A stretch of 8,121 nt of DNA, from assembly GCA_022545645.1 (NCBI GenBank), contig JACZQQ010000017.1:1-8121 (forward strand), given 5' to 3'. Of the stretch, positions 1 through 5,689 are shown piece after piece. Numbering within the stretch: position 1 is the first letter of the stretch; each line of letters starts with the position of its first letter. The stretch comes from Acidobacteriota bacterium (GTDB taxonomy: Bacteria > Acidobacteriota > UBA6911 > RPQK01 > JADFOI01). The translations under genes and the position numbers were made by a program. Below the pieces are notes generated by a model, which saw nothing but the letters and a program-made list of their open reading frames with translations, ran no database searches and was not told the origin of the DNA.

Positions 1-1349
1 TGGAGGAAGCCAGCATAGAAAAGTTCCAGGGCAGCTTGCGAGGCGAAGTACTTCGTCCAGGCGACAACGGCTACGACGAAGCTCGGATGGTTTGGAATCG
101 GATGATTGACAAGCATCCCTCTATGATCATTCGGTGTGCCGGAGTGGCGGACGTGATTGACGCAGTCAACTTTGCACGCACCCATGACTTGCTCGTGGCT
201 GTACGCGGCGGCGGTCACAACGTGGCGGGCAAGGCCGTTTGCGACGAAGGCATGGTGATTGACCTTTCGCAAATGAAAGGGATACGGGTCGATCCGACTC
301 AACACACCGCACAGGCCCAAGCTGGCCTCCTGAACGCTGAGTGTGACCGAGAAGCACAAGCCTTCGGTCTGGCCACCACTATGGGTGTAGTCTCGGATAC
401 GGGCATTGCGGGCCTCACACTTGGGGGAGGCTACGGCTGGCTGGCAGGTAAGTACGGGATGACCTGTGACAATTTGTTATCCGCTGATGTGGTGACTGCT
501 GATGGCCGTTTTCTCACAGCCAGCGTTAGCGAGAACGAAGACCTTTTCTGGGGATTGCGAGGCGGCGGCGGCAACTTTGGGGTTGTGACTTCATTTGAAT
601 ATCGTCTGTATCCCGTGGACCAAGTGTTAGGGGGAATGATTCTTTATCCCATGGAGAAGGCAAAGGACGTTCTGCGCTTTTACCACGAGTTCTCTATCTC
701 TGCCCCTGATGAGTTGAGTACGATAGCATTTCTGGCAACTGCGCCTAGCGGCGATCCTGCCGTCATCATAGTTCTCTGCTACTGCGGGTCCTCGGATGAG
801 GGAGAGAAAGTCGTGAAGCCAGTGAGGACACTAGGTAAGCCACTTGCTGATCTTATTCAGGTGATGAGCTATGGAGACCTTCAAAAGATGCTTGATCCGC
901 TGCTGCCAACAGGACACTGCTACTACTGGAAGGCAAGTATCATTCGGGAACTGAGCGATGAGGCCATCGAGACTTTGTTAGCACACGCTCTACCCTTGCC
1001 CACGCCCATGTCTGGCGTGGGATTTCAGCAATTACATGGAGTGGCCAGCCGTGTTGGCCAGGATGAAACGGCCTATCCCCATCGCTATGATCATTACGAG
1101 TTCTTCCCTATTGTCGTGTCAGAGGACCGTGGAGAGGTTGAGAAGAACATCCACTGGGCTCGCGAGCTCTGGGAGGCAATGCAGCCTTTTACGACTGGAG
1201 CGGTTTATGTCAACGACCTAGGAGACGAAGGTGAAGCCCGGGTCAAGGAAGCCTACGGCTCCATCTACCCGCGACTGGTTGAGGTCAAAAACAAATACGA
1301 TCCAACAAATCTGTTTCGTCTCAACCAAAACGTCAAGCCCACCATGTAA
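1..1349 (+). CDS. FAD-binding oxidoreductase, berberine-bridge (BBE) type, 5' partial
   Basis: Flavin-dependent oxidoreductase of the PCMH/FAD_binding_4 plus BBE family; substrate unknown. The reading frame (codons from base 3) is open to the left edge. The in-window TTG at base 36 is only the first possible start: the residues before it (SIEKFQGSL) already look like the usual family N-terminus, so the true start is probably upstream. Counting from TTG36, the FAD domain includes VRGGGHN at about 56-62, where His61 is the expected 8-alpha-histidyl FAD attachment site, and the LGGGYGWLAGKYG loop near 130-142. The C-terminal BBE domain ends with YVNDLGDEG and the typical KYDPTNLFRLNQN tail. The cysteine that gives a second covalent FAD bond in bicovalent members is absent: the segment reads MGVVSDTGIAGL. 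I infer single covalent attachment. No signal peptide is seen, though the extreme N-terminus is missing. The next gene on the same strand is another oxidoreductase, 143 bases downstream. Family assignment is firm; substrate cannot be predicted. Confidence 0.9.
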   Translation, partial: EEASIEKFQGSLRGEVLRPGDNGYDEARMVWNRMIDKHPSMIIRCAGVADVIDAVNFARTHDLLVAVRGGGHNVAGKAVCDEGMVIDLSQMKGIRVDPTQHTAQAQAGLLNAECDREAQAFGLATTMGVVSDTGIAGLTLGGGYGWLAGKYGMTCDNLLSADVVTADGRFLTASVSENEDLFWGLRGGGGNFGVVTSFEYRLYPVDQVLGGMILYPMEKAKDVLRFYHEFSISAPDELSTIAFLATAPSGDPAVIIVLCYCGSSDEGEKVVKPVRTLGKPLADLIQVMSYGDLQKMLDPLLPTGHCYYWKASIIRELSDEAIETLLAHALPLPTPMSGVGFQQLHGVASRVGQDETAYPHRYDHYEFFPIVVSEDRGEVEKNIHWARELWEAMQPFTTGAVYVNDLGDEGEARVKEAYGSIYPRLVEVKNKYDPTNLFRLNQNVKPTM

Positions 1350-1407
1350 CGAAGGACAGACATAAGAAATCGATTCGACCATCCCCTTAAATCAGGACGG
1401 GTAATCA

Positions 1408-1452
1408 AGATGGGGAATCGAGATGGGGAAGTCTTTTCTGGAAGTCTTTTCT
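1408..1452. repeat. 13-bp period tandem repeats in intergenic gap
   Basis: Two overlapping 13-base periodicities are visible. GATGGGGAA occurs at 1409-1417 and again at 1422-1430. GGAAGTCTTTTCT occurs at 1427-1439 and again, perfectly, at 1440-1452. The rest of the 143-base gap between the two oxidoreductase genes holds the Shine-Dalgarno of the downstream gene. I see no convincing -35/-10 pair or terminator in it. The repeats could be slippage products or binding sites; nothing in the sequence decides between these. Confidence 0.6.
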
Positions 1453-1478
1453 CTCCATTAGACCACCCTCTTGCAGCT

Positions 1479-1485
1479 AAAGGAG
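1479..1485 (+). promoter_or_regulatory. Shine-Dalgarno that fixes a GTG start
   Basis: AAAGGAG lies 7 bases before the GTG at 1493. An ATG two bases earlier, at 1491, is followed at once by TGA and so cannot be the start. The site therefore supports GTG1493 as the initiation codon of the MDR oxidoreductase. Confidence 0.75.
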
Positions 1486-1492
1486 CGTCGAT

Positions 1493-2479
1493 GTGAAGGC
1501 AGCTTGGTACGAGAACCAGGGACCCGCCAAAGAAGTGATTGTTGTGGGGGAAATGCCTGATCCACAACCTGAGCGGGGCGAGGTACGCATCCGCATTTCC
1601 GCATCTGGCATTAATCCGGGCGACGTCAAGAAACGCCAGGACACCTTCGGCAGTGGGATGCCCTTTCCCAGAGTGATACCCCACAGCGACGGCGCGGGGA
1701 TCATCGATCGGGTGGGTGAAAGCGTTCCAGGATCGCGTGTCGGTGAGCGGGTATGGTGCTTCGGCGCACAGAGCTACCGGCCGTTCGGGACGGCAGCGGA
1801 GTATACCGTAGTCCCGTCTGGGAACGCCGTACCGCTTTCGGCAAAGGTTTCTTTCGAACAAGGCGCGTGCCTCGGCATTCCCGGCATCACCGCCCATCGC
1901 GCTGTCCATATAGCGGGGCCAGTCGACGGACGCACGGTCCTGGTGCAAGGTGGAGCGGGAGCTGTCGGATTGTGCGCGGTGGGGCTGGCCCGACACGCTG
2001 GAGCACATGTGATCGCGACGGTACGATCGGAGCGCGATGAGTGGGTAGTGAAGCAGGGGGGTGCCCACGAGATCGTCCGCACCGATGGGATCTCCGCCGA
2101 CGAGGTGGTTGAACGCCTACGCTCTCTTGCGCCCCAGGGCATGGATCACATCGTGGAGGTTGCCTTCCACGCCAACATCACAACCGATGAGAAGGTCCTT
2201 GCCCAGGGTGGTTCCCTCGCTACCTACGCCTCGGGAGATCCGGAACCATCAATCCCCTTCTGGCCGCTTGTCTTCAAAAATATTCGCCTGTTCTTTCTGG
2301 GAAGCGACGACTTCCCGGCCCAAGCCAAAGCGACGGCGGCTGCCGAGTTGAACGAAGCACTGGACAGAGGATGGCCAGGCTTGGAAATCGCTGAGCGGTT
2401 TCCGCTGAACTCCATCGCCGAGGCTCATGAGTGGGTTGAGAGCCGTAGGCAAAGTGGGCGAGTGGTGGTCACCATCTAG
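1493..2479 (+). CDS. Zinc-independent MDR oxidoreductase, quinone reductase (Qor) type
   Basis: Medium-chain dehydrogenase/reductase of the NADPH:quinone reductase/zeta-crystallin group, 328 residues, a normal length. The GroES-like N-terminal half (about 1-125) has the typical GEVRIRISASGINPGDVKKR segment and the PHSDGAGII motif (63-71). The Rossmann half carries the nucleotide-binding stretch VLVQGGAGAVG at 149-159, followed by GLARHAGAHVIATVRS. The C-terminus SGRVVVTI is the family's usual ending. The cysteine and histidine ligands of zinc alcohol dehydrogenases are not evident, so catalysis is expected to be zinc-free, with NAD(P)H reduction of a quinone or an activated alkene. It starts at GTG with an AAAGGAG site. 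It follows the FAD oxidoreductase on the same strand, but the 143-base gap leaves cotranscription open. The physiological substrate cannot be read from sequence. Confidence 0.9.
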   Translation: MKAAWYENQGPAKEVIVVGEMPDPQPERGEVRIRISASGINPGDVKKRQDTFGSGMPFPRVIPHSDGAGIIDRVGESVPGSRVGERVWCFGAQSYRPFGTAAEYTVVPSGNAVPLSAKVSFEQGACLGIPGITAHRAVHIAGPVDGRTVLVQGGAGAVGLCAVGLARHAGAHVIATVRSERDEWVVKQGGAHEIVRTDGISADEVVERLRSLAPQGMDHIVEVAFHANITTDEKVLAQGGSLATYASGDPEPSIPFWPLVFKNIRLFFLGSDDFPAQAKATAAAELNEALDRGWPGLEIAERFPLNSIAEAHEWVESRRQSGRVVVTI

Positions 2480-2506
2480 CCCGGACTATCCATATTCCGG
2501 GACTAG
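2476..2506. terminator. Hairpin at convergent gene junction, possible bidirectional terminator
   Basis: CCCGGA (2480-2485) pairs with TCCGGG (2496-2501) around a 10-base loop. CTAG at 2476-2479 and 2503-2506 can extend the stem past one bulged A. It sits between the stop codons of the plus-strand oxidoreductase and the minus-strand pssA, where a shared terminator would be expected. Neither side has a clear T-tract, so termination is inferred from position and the fold only. Confidence 0.35.
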
Positions 2507-2511
2507 AAGGA

Positions 2512-3309
2512 CTAATCGATTCGGGACTCTTTGGGGGCAAGTTCTTCGGAGTGCAGACGGAACTTCACGAACTGGTGGGCCCGGGAGAACAATCCGGTGG
2601 AAACATAAAGCGTCGCCAGGACCATCAAGACTTCCTGCGAATACCAGGCCACTCCAGCCACAAGCAGCGCAATCAGCAACACATTCAAGTGCGATTTTCC
2701 ACGTCCCAGGTTCAGCTGGGACAGAGAAGGATAACGGATGGCGCTGATCATGAGGAAGGAAAGCAGAAAGACGACTGCCACTAAATAGAGGGTAAACAAA
2801 GGCGAGTCGATCGGTACGACAAAAAGGTGAACGGTGGCCGCTAAAAAGCCGGCGCCACCGGGAATGGGAAGTCCGGCAAAATGTTTTAGATCCTTCAACT
2901 GGATATTGTAACGGGCCAGACGCATGGCCCCACAGATGAGATAGACAAAGGCGGAAAAACGCGCGAAATTGCCCAACTCGCCCAACCCCCAGGAATAGAT
3001 GAGGATGGCGGGAGCAATCCCAAAACTGATGATATCGGCCAGAGAATCCAACTGTGAACCAAAGTCGCTGGTCACATTGGCCAGCCTGGCCACTCGTCCG
3101 TCCAGGCAGTCTAAAACGACGGCAATGCCGATGGCGACGGCTGCAGCTTGATAATCACCGTTTAAGGTGGCAGTAATGGCAAAGAATCCCGCGAAGATGT
3201 TGCCGACGGTGAAGGCCGTGGGCAGGAGATAAATACTGCGGCGAAGTTTTCGGGGCCGCCTCACCGCCTGCCTGGCTCTCCCCAGAACATTTCCTTCTCT
3301 TCCGATCAC
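2512..3309 (-). CDS. pssA: CDP-diacylglycerol--serine O-phosphatidyltransferase
   Basis: Phosphatidylserine synthase, an integral membrane enzyme that transfers phosphatidate from CDP-diacylglycerol to L-serine, the first committed step to phosphatidylethanolamine. The 265 residues carry the full CDP-alcohol phosphotransferase signature: Asp67, Asp70-Gly71, Ala74-Arg75, Gly84, Asp88 and Asp92, in the spacing DxxDGxxAR-x8-GxxxDxxxD. These residues bind metal and the CDP moiety. Several hydrophobic stretches (about 30-47, 54-66, 95-125, 155-190, 208-240) fit a multi-span protein; the N-terminus is strongly basic, as is common in subclass II PssA. The start is GTG at 3309, with GGAAGGA placed about 6 bases upstream inside the end of psd. 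The start overlaps the psd stop as GTGA, implying translational coupling with the next enzyme of the pathway. Confidence is high. Confidence 0.95.
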   Translation of the reverse strand: MIGREGNVLGRARQAVRRPRKLRRSIYLLPTAFTVGNIFAGFFAITATLNGDYQAAAVAIGIAVVLDCLDGRVARLANVTSDFGSQLDSLADIISFGIAPAILIYSWGLGELGNFARFSAFVYLICGAMRLARYNIQLKDLKHFAGLPIPGGAGFLAATVHLFVVPIDSPLFTLYLVAVVFLLSFLMISAIRYPSLSQLNLGRGKSHLNVLLIALLVAGVAWYSQEVLMVLATLYVSTGLFSRAHQFVKFRLHSEELAPKESRID

Positions 3310-3911
3310 GAGTCTTCCTTCCAGTAGGCGATGACGCTCGATCCGCCGTAAACTCGATCGCCCTTGCCGACAACAACCTTACATTCGGGAGGTAACCTAA
3401 TATCCACTCGACTGCCGAATCGGATCAGTCCTATTCTATCACCTTTCTGGACCTGTGAGCCTTCGCTGGCCCAGACTCGGATGCGTCGGGCGATCATCCC
3501 CGCAACCAGGGTAAACGTCAGTTTCCGCTCGCCGGCAATGGTGATCGTCAACTGCTCATTCTCCACTGAAGCACGTTCGTCGTAGGCCACCCTGAACTTT
3601 CCGGGCCGATGATCCCGCTGGACCAGGGTTCCCCCGATGGGCGCACGGTTGATGTGGACATCAAAGAGGGAGAGAAAAATACTCAGGATCCATCCTTCAC
3701 CTTCCCGATCCAGGCGAATGACCTTTCCATCGGCTGGACTCACGATCGCCCTGGAGTCCTCAGGAATCGCCCTTTCCGGATCTCTAAAAAAATAAGCAAC
3801 AAACCCGGACAGGAAAAGAAGGACTATAGCCAACCCCAGGTACCCCGCCCAGAAACAGAAGAGCAGCAGAGCAAGGAGAGGAATGAGAAAGAGGTATGCG
3901 TCCCTGGCCAT
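3306..3911 (-). CDS. psd: Phosphatidylserine decarboxylase proenzyme, short (type II) form
   Basis: Converts phosphatidylserine to phosphatidylethanolamine at the inner membrane. The 201-residue length and layout match the short family also called phosphatidylserine decarboxylase-related or archaeal-type. Two hydrophobic spans lie near residues 6-22 and 24-41. These are followed by FRDPERAIP, VSPADGKV (Asp61) and LFDVHINRAPI (His86). The self-cleavage motif is FGSRVDIRLP with Gly166-Ser167: cleavage there should produce the pyruvoyl group on a short alpha chain. The start ATG3911 is chosen because MARDAYLFLIPLL matches the family N-terminus, but the bases before it are a C-run with no Shine-Dalgarno. 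A strong intrinsic terminator lies just upstream, so its promoter is unclear: read-through or an unseen promoter. The gene overlaps pssA by four bases, so the substrate-making and substrate-using enzymes are made together. Confidence 0.95.
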   Translation of the reverse strand: MARDAYLFLIPLLALLLFCFWAGYLGLAIVLLFLSGFVAYFFRDPERAIPEDSRAIVSPADGKVIRLDREGEGWILSIFLSLFDVHINRAPIGGTLVQRDHRPGKFRVAYDERASVENEQLTITIAGERKLTFTLVAGMIARRIRVWASEGSQVQKGDRIGLIRFGSRVDIRLPPECKVVVGKGDRVYGGSSVIAYWKEDS

Positions 3912-3921
3912 GGTGGGGGGG

Positions 3922-3970
3922 TAAAAAAGAAAAAAGCCCGCTGCAAGGCAAGTTGAAGCCTTGCCAGCGG
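3922..3970 (-). terminator. Intrinsic terminator between the DUF465 gene and psd
   Basis: On the minus strand a GC-rich hairpin forms from 3970 to 3938, followed by a T-rich run at 3935-3922. The arms are 3938-3949 and 3958-3970, twelve pairs with one bulged C at 3964 and an 8-base loop. It begins about 28 bases past the DUF465 stop and ends about 10 bases before the psd ATG. It should end transcripts from the ddl/DUF465 side. Because psd follows so closely, it could also act as a read-through control point for the psd-pssA pair. Confidence 0.85.
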
Positions 3971-3998
3971 ACTACAAATCAACTCCAATCAACGGTCT

Positions 3999-4229
3999 CT
4001 AGCCCTGAGCGTGCTCAGTTTGATAATTGTGGATTCGCACCTGCATCTGATCCTTCAGGGCCAACTTCTTCTTCTTGATAATGGTTTCTTCGAATTTGTC
4101 GTGTTCGTTGAGGAATGATCTGTTCTTCAATGCCTCCAGTTCAGATTCATAACTCTGGTGCCGCTGCACCAGTTGACGAAATTCCTGGTCGTTTTGGATC
4201 AGATACTCCTTGACATCCACGTCATTCAT
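3999..4229 (-). CDS. DUF465/YdcH-family small coiled-coil protein
   Basis: A 76-residue, charged, cytosolic protein of the DUF465 (YdcH-like) family. The N-terminal part resembles the family pattern of a short helix (VKEYLIQNDQEFRQLVQRHQSYESELEAL) joined to a lysine-rich second helix (ETIIKKKKLALKDQMQ) that contains the hallmark KKKLALKD block. Together they suggest a helical hairpin or coiled coil. The molecular function of the family is unknown. The start is set at ATG4229 rather than at the TTG seven codons earlier, because AGAGGAGGT (4246-4238) sits 8 bases before this ATG and lies inside the longer version. A candidate promoter lies about 75 bases upstream and an intrinsic terminator follows, so it may form its own transcript. 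Confidence 0.85.
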   Translation of the reverse strand: MNDVDVKEYLIQNDQEFRQLVQRHQSYESELEALKNRSFLNEHDKFEETIIKKKKLALKDQMQVRIHNYQTEHAQG

Positions 4230-4303
4230 AGACACTGACCTCCTCTGCAAATGAATTTTTAACTGGCTGGACCGGTTGGCTGAAGCGCATCCTTAGTACG
4301 GTA

Positions 4304-4332
4304 AGTCTAATCTATCAGGTCCCAGCGATCAA
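4304..4332 (-). promoter_or_regulatory. Candidate sigma70-type promoter for the DUF465 gene
   Basis: On the minus strand TTGATC (4332-4327) and TAGACT (4309-4304) are separated by exactly 17 bases. Each matches four of six bases of the -35 and -10 consensus. It lies in the 123-base gap after ddl and would start RNA about 65-70 bases before the DUF465 ATG. No terminator is visible after ddl, so read-through from ddl is also possible. Confidence 0.4.
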
Positions 4333-4352
4333 GTGATTATTGGCCGCCGTGA

Positions 4353-5411
4353 TTAGCTCTCCACCGAGAAGCGACTGCGGCGGATATGCCGTTCCAAACC
4401 CAGGTCAATCAGCTTGTCCAAAAGCTCCGGAGAGCCCACTCCGGAGGCCTCCCACAGCTTGGGGTACATGCTGATTTCGGTGAACCCCGGAATGGTATTG
4501 GCCTCGCTCACCCAGAACTGGCCCGTCTCCTTATCCATGAGAAAATCGACGCGAGCCATACCCTCCAACTGCAGGGCCCTGAAAGCTTTCAGGGCCAACT
4601 CCTGCACCTGTTGCACCTGCCTCTCAGACAATGGAGCCGGAATCAAAATCTGGCTGTCTTGGTCGCGATATTTGGCCTGGTAGCTGTAAAACTCCCTGGA
4701 GGGAATGATCTCTCCCACCAGGGAGACTTCCGGCTGCCTGTTTCCCAAAACAGCGGTCTCGATCTCCCGAGCCTCGATACCCTGTTCAACCAGAATGCGG
4801 TCGTCATAGCGAAAGGCCACTTCAATGTGCTCGGTCAACTCATCCCGATTTCGACTCTTGTTGATTCCAACCGAAGACCCCATATTGTCCGGTTTCACAA
4901 AGACCGGGTAATGCAGCTCTTCCTCCATGCGCTTCAGGGACTCTTCGGCGTCTTCCTGCCACTCCGTTTGGACCAGGGACAGGGAGGGAAGGACGGGCAA
5001 ACCGGCACCCCGCAAGACCTCTTTGCTGCGGATTTTGCTCATGGCTACTGCTGAAGCCAAGACACCGGCACCGACATAGGGAATATTCAGAACCTCAAGC
5101 GTTCCCTGTACCGTCCCATCCTCCCCGAAAGGACCGTGCAATACCGGGAAAACAATGTCGGGAACCGGATTCAGTTCCAACAAGACACTCACCCAATGCT
5201 TGCCGGAGGGAAAGTTCAACGGCCCACTCGAGTTCAACCCCAGTTTCTCGGAGGCGGCTTCCGGCGAATAAAGCGACCCATCCTTTTCAATGGCCAGGAC
5301 TGACACCTGATACTTTTCCTGGTTCAGGTGCCTCAGGACAAATTGAGCGGAGATTAGAGACACTTCATGTTCTGCCGATCTTCCACCGCACAGGACCACC
5401 ACATGCTTCAT
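4353..5411 (-). CDS. ddl: D-alanine--D-alanine ligase
   Basis: ATP-dependent cytosolic ligase making D-Ala-D-Ala for peptidoglycan precursors; an ATP-grasp enzyme of 352 residues, normal for the family. Visible motifs are GGRSAEHEVS (9-18; Glu16 equals the catalytic-site Glu of E. coli DdlB), PVLHGPFGEDGTVQG (89-103), FVKPDNMGSSVGINK (171-185, with the Ser180 region), REFYSYQAKY (239-248) and WVSEANTIPGFTEISMYP (300-317). Tyr248 in the AKY motif is the residue associated with D-Ala-D-Ala, rather than D-Ala-D-lactate, specificity. The usual AMDK reads AMSK (123-126), a mild variation. The start ATG5411 has AAGGAG 9 bases upstream; that site lies inside the end of the mobile element at 5417-5689. 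Without the element, ddl would begin two bases after the rocF stop, so it probably belonged to the holA-rpsT-rocF transcript. Confidence 0.97.
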   Translation of the reverse strand: MKHVVVLCGGRSAEHEVSLISAQFVLRHLNQEKYQVSVLAIEKDGSLYSPEAASEKLGLNSSGPLNFPSGKHWVSVLLELNPVPDIVFPVLHGPFGEDGTVQGTLEVLNIPYVGAGVLASAVAMSKIRSKEVLRGAGLPVLPSLSLVQTEWQEDAEESLKRMEEELHYPVFVKPDNMGSSVGINKSRNRDELTEHIEVAFRYDDRILVEQGIEAREIETAVLGNRQPEVSLVGEIIPSREFYSYQAKYRDQDSQILIPAPLSERQVQQVQELALKAFRALQLEGMARVDFLMDKETGQFWVSEANTIPGFTEISMYPKLWEASGVGSPELLDKLIDLGLERHIRRSRFSVES

Positions 5412-5413
5412 GC

Positions 5414-5416
5414 TTA
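5414..5416. repeat. TTA target-site duplication, left copy
   Basis: TTA here and TTA at 5690-5692 directly flank the ends GTGTCTCC and GGAGACAC of the inserted element. A 3-bp match alone is weak, but it coincides exactly with the ends of the inverted repeats. The right copy doubles as the TAA stop codon of rocF on the minus strand. Confidence 0.55.
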
Positions 5417-5447
5417 GTGTCTCCTTCCATAAATACGATGATGTTTG
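5417..5447 (+). repeat. Left terminal inverted repeat of the MITE-like element
   Basis: This is the ddl-proximal arm. Its outer part reads GGAAGGAGACAC on the minus strand and contains the Shine-Dalgarno used by ddl. It differs from the other arm at 5425 and 5442. Confidence 0.85.
5421..5426 (-). promoter_or_regulatory. ddl Shine-Dalgarno supplied by the mobile element
   Basis: AAGGAG on the minus strand is 9 bases before the ddl ATG and lies entirely within the inverted repeat. The opposite arm has ACGGAG at the same place, so the A at 5425 improves the match to the anti-Shine-Dalgarno. Confidence 0.7.
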
Positions 5448-5658
5448 TGGCGAGCGCGACGGCGTCGAGTTCGCGAAGCGACGGCGACGCGATGCCAGTG
5501 TTCATCGTGGAGAAAGAGCGACAAAGAAATCGATGCCGTCCCGCTGCCACCCTTCGGGCTGATGGGGGTTGCGGGCGATCTCTGCGTCCCTCGTCGTCGA
5601 CGATGTCCCTGCATCGCCTCCTCCTTGATCCTTGATCTCGCCTTACAAGCCCCATCAG

Positions 5659-5689
5659 CAAACGTCATCGTATTTATGGACGGAGACAC
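5659..5689 (-). repeat. Right terminal inverted repeat of the MITE-like element
   Basis: This is the rocF-proximal arm, ending directly against the TTA that contains the rocF stop codon. It carries GGACGGAG where the left arm carries GGAAGGAG. Confidence 0.85.

Larger units (their letters stand above)
5417..5689. mobile_element. MITE-like element with 31-bp terminal inverted repeats
   Basis: A 273-bp non-coding segment bounded by inverted repeats 5417-5447 and 5659-5689, identical at 29 of 31 positions (differences at 5425 versus 5681 and 5442 versus 5664). The ends begin GTGTCTCC and are flanked by a 3-bp TTA duplication. The interior is GC-rich with small palindromes, such as TTCGCGAA at 5470-5477 and TCGTCGACGA at 5594-5603. 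It also has an inverted 10-mer, GCTGATGGGG at 5558-5567 against 5650-5659. Reading frames inside show no protein-family resemblance and no transposase motif, so movement would need a transposase in trans. A 3-bp duplication is compatible with some IS5-family subgroups, but I cannot assign a parent. I see no clear promoter inside it for ddl. Confidence 0.8.

Noticed and set aside
36..38. TTG36 as the true start of the FAD oxidoreductase
   Set aside because: Family-like residues continue upstream in frame to the window edge and no Shine-Dalgarno stands before TTG36, so the gene is treated as 5' partial.
1265..2068. Long minus-strand frame of 267 codons opposite the two oxidoreductase genes
   Set aside because: It lies antisense to well-supported coding sequence, has no recognisable domain, and spans the gap between two real genes. 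It is a shadow of codon bias.
4230..4250. Longer DUF465 protein starting at TTG4250
   Set aside because: The extra codons contain the AGAGGAGGT Shine-Dalgarno for ATG4229, and the family sequence begins after the ATG.
4257..4280. Hairpin AACTGG/CCGGTT after ddl as a ddl terminator
   Set aside because: On the minus strand it is followed by an A-run rather than T, and it lies in the probable leader of the next gene.
4386..5054. Plus-strand frame of 222 codons inside ddl
   Set aside because: Entirely antisense to an intact ddl with all catalytic motifs; composition is typical of a shadow frame.
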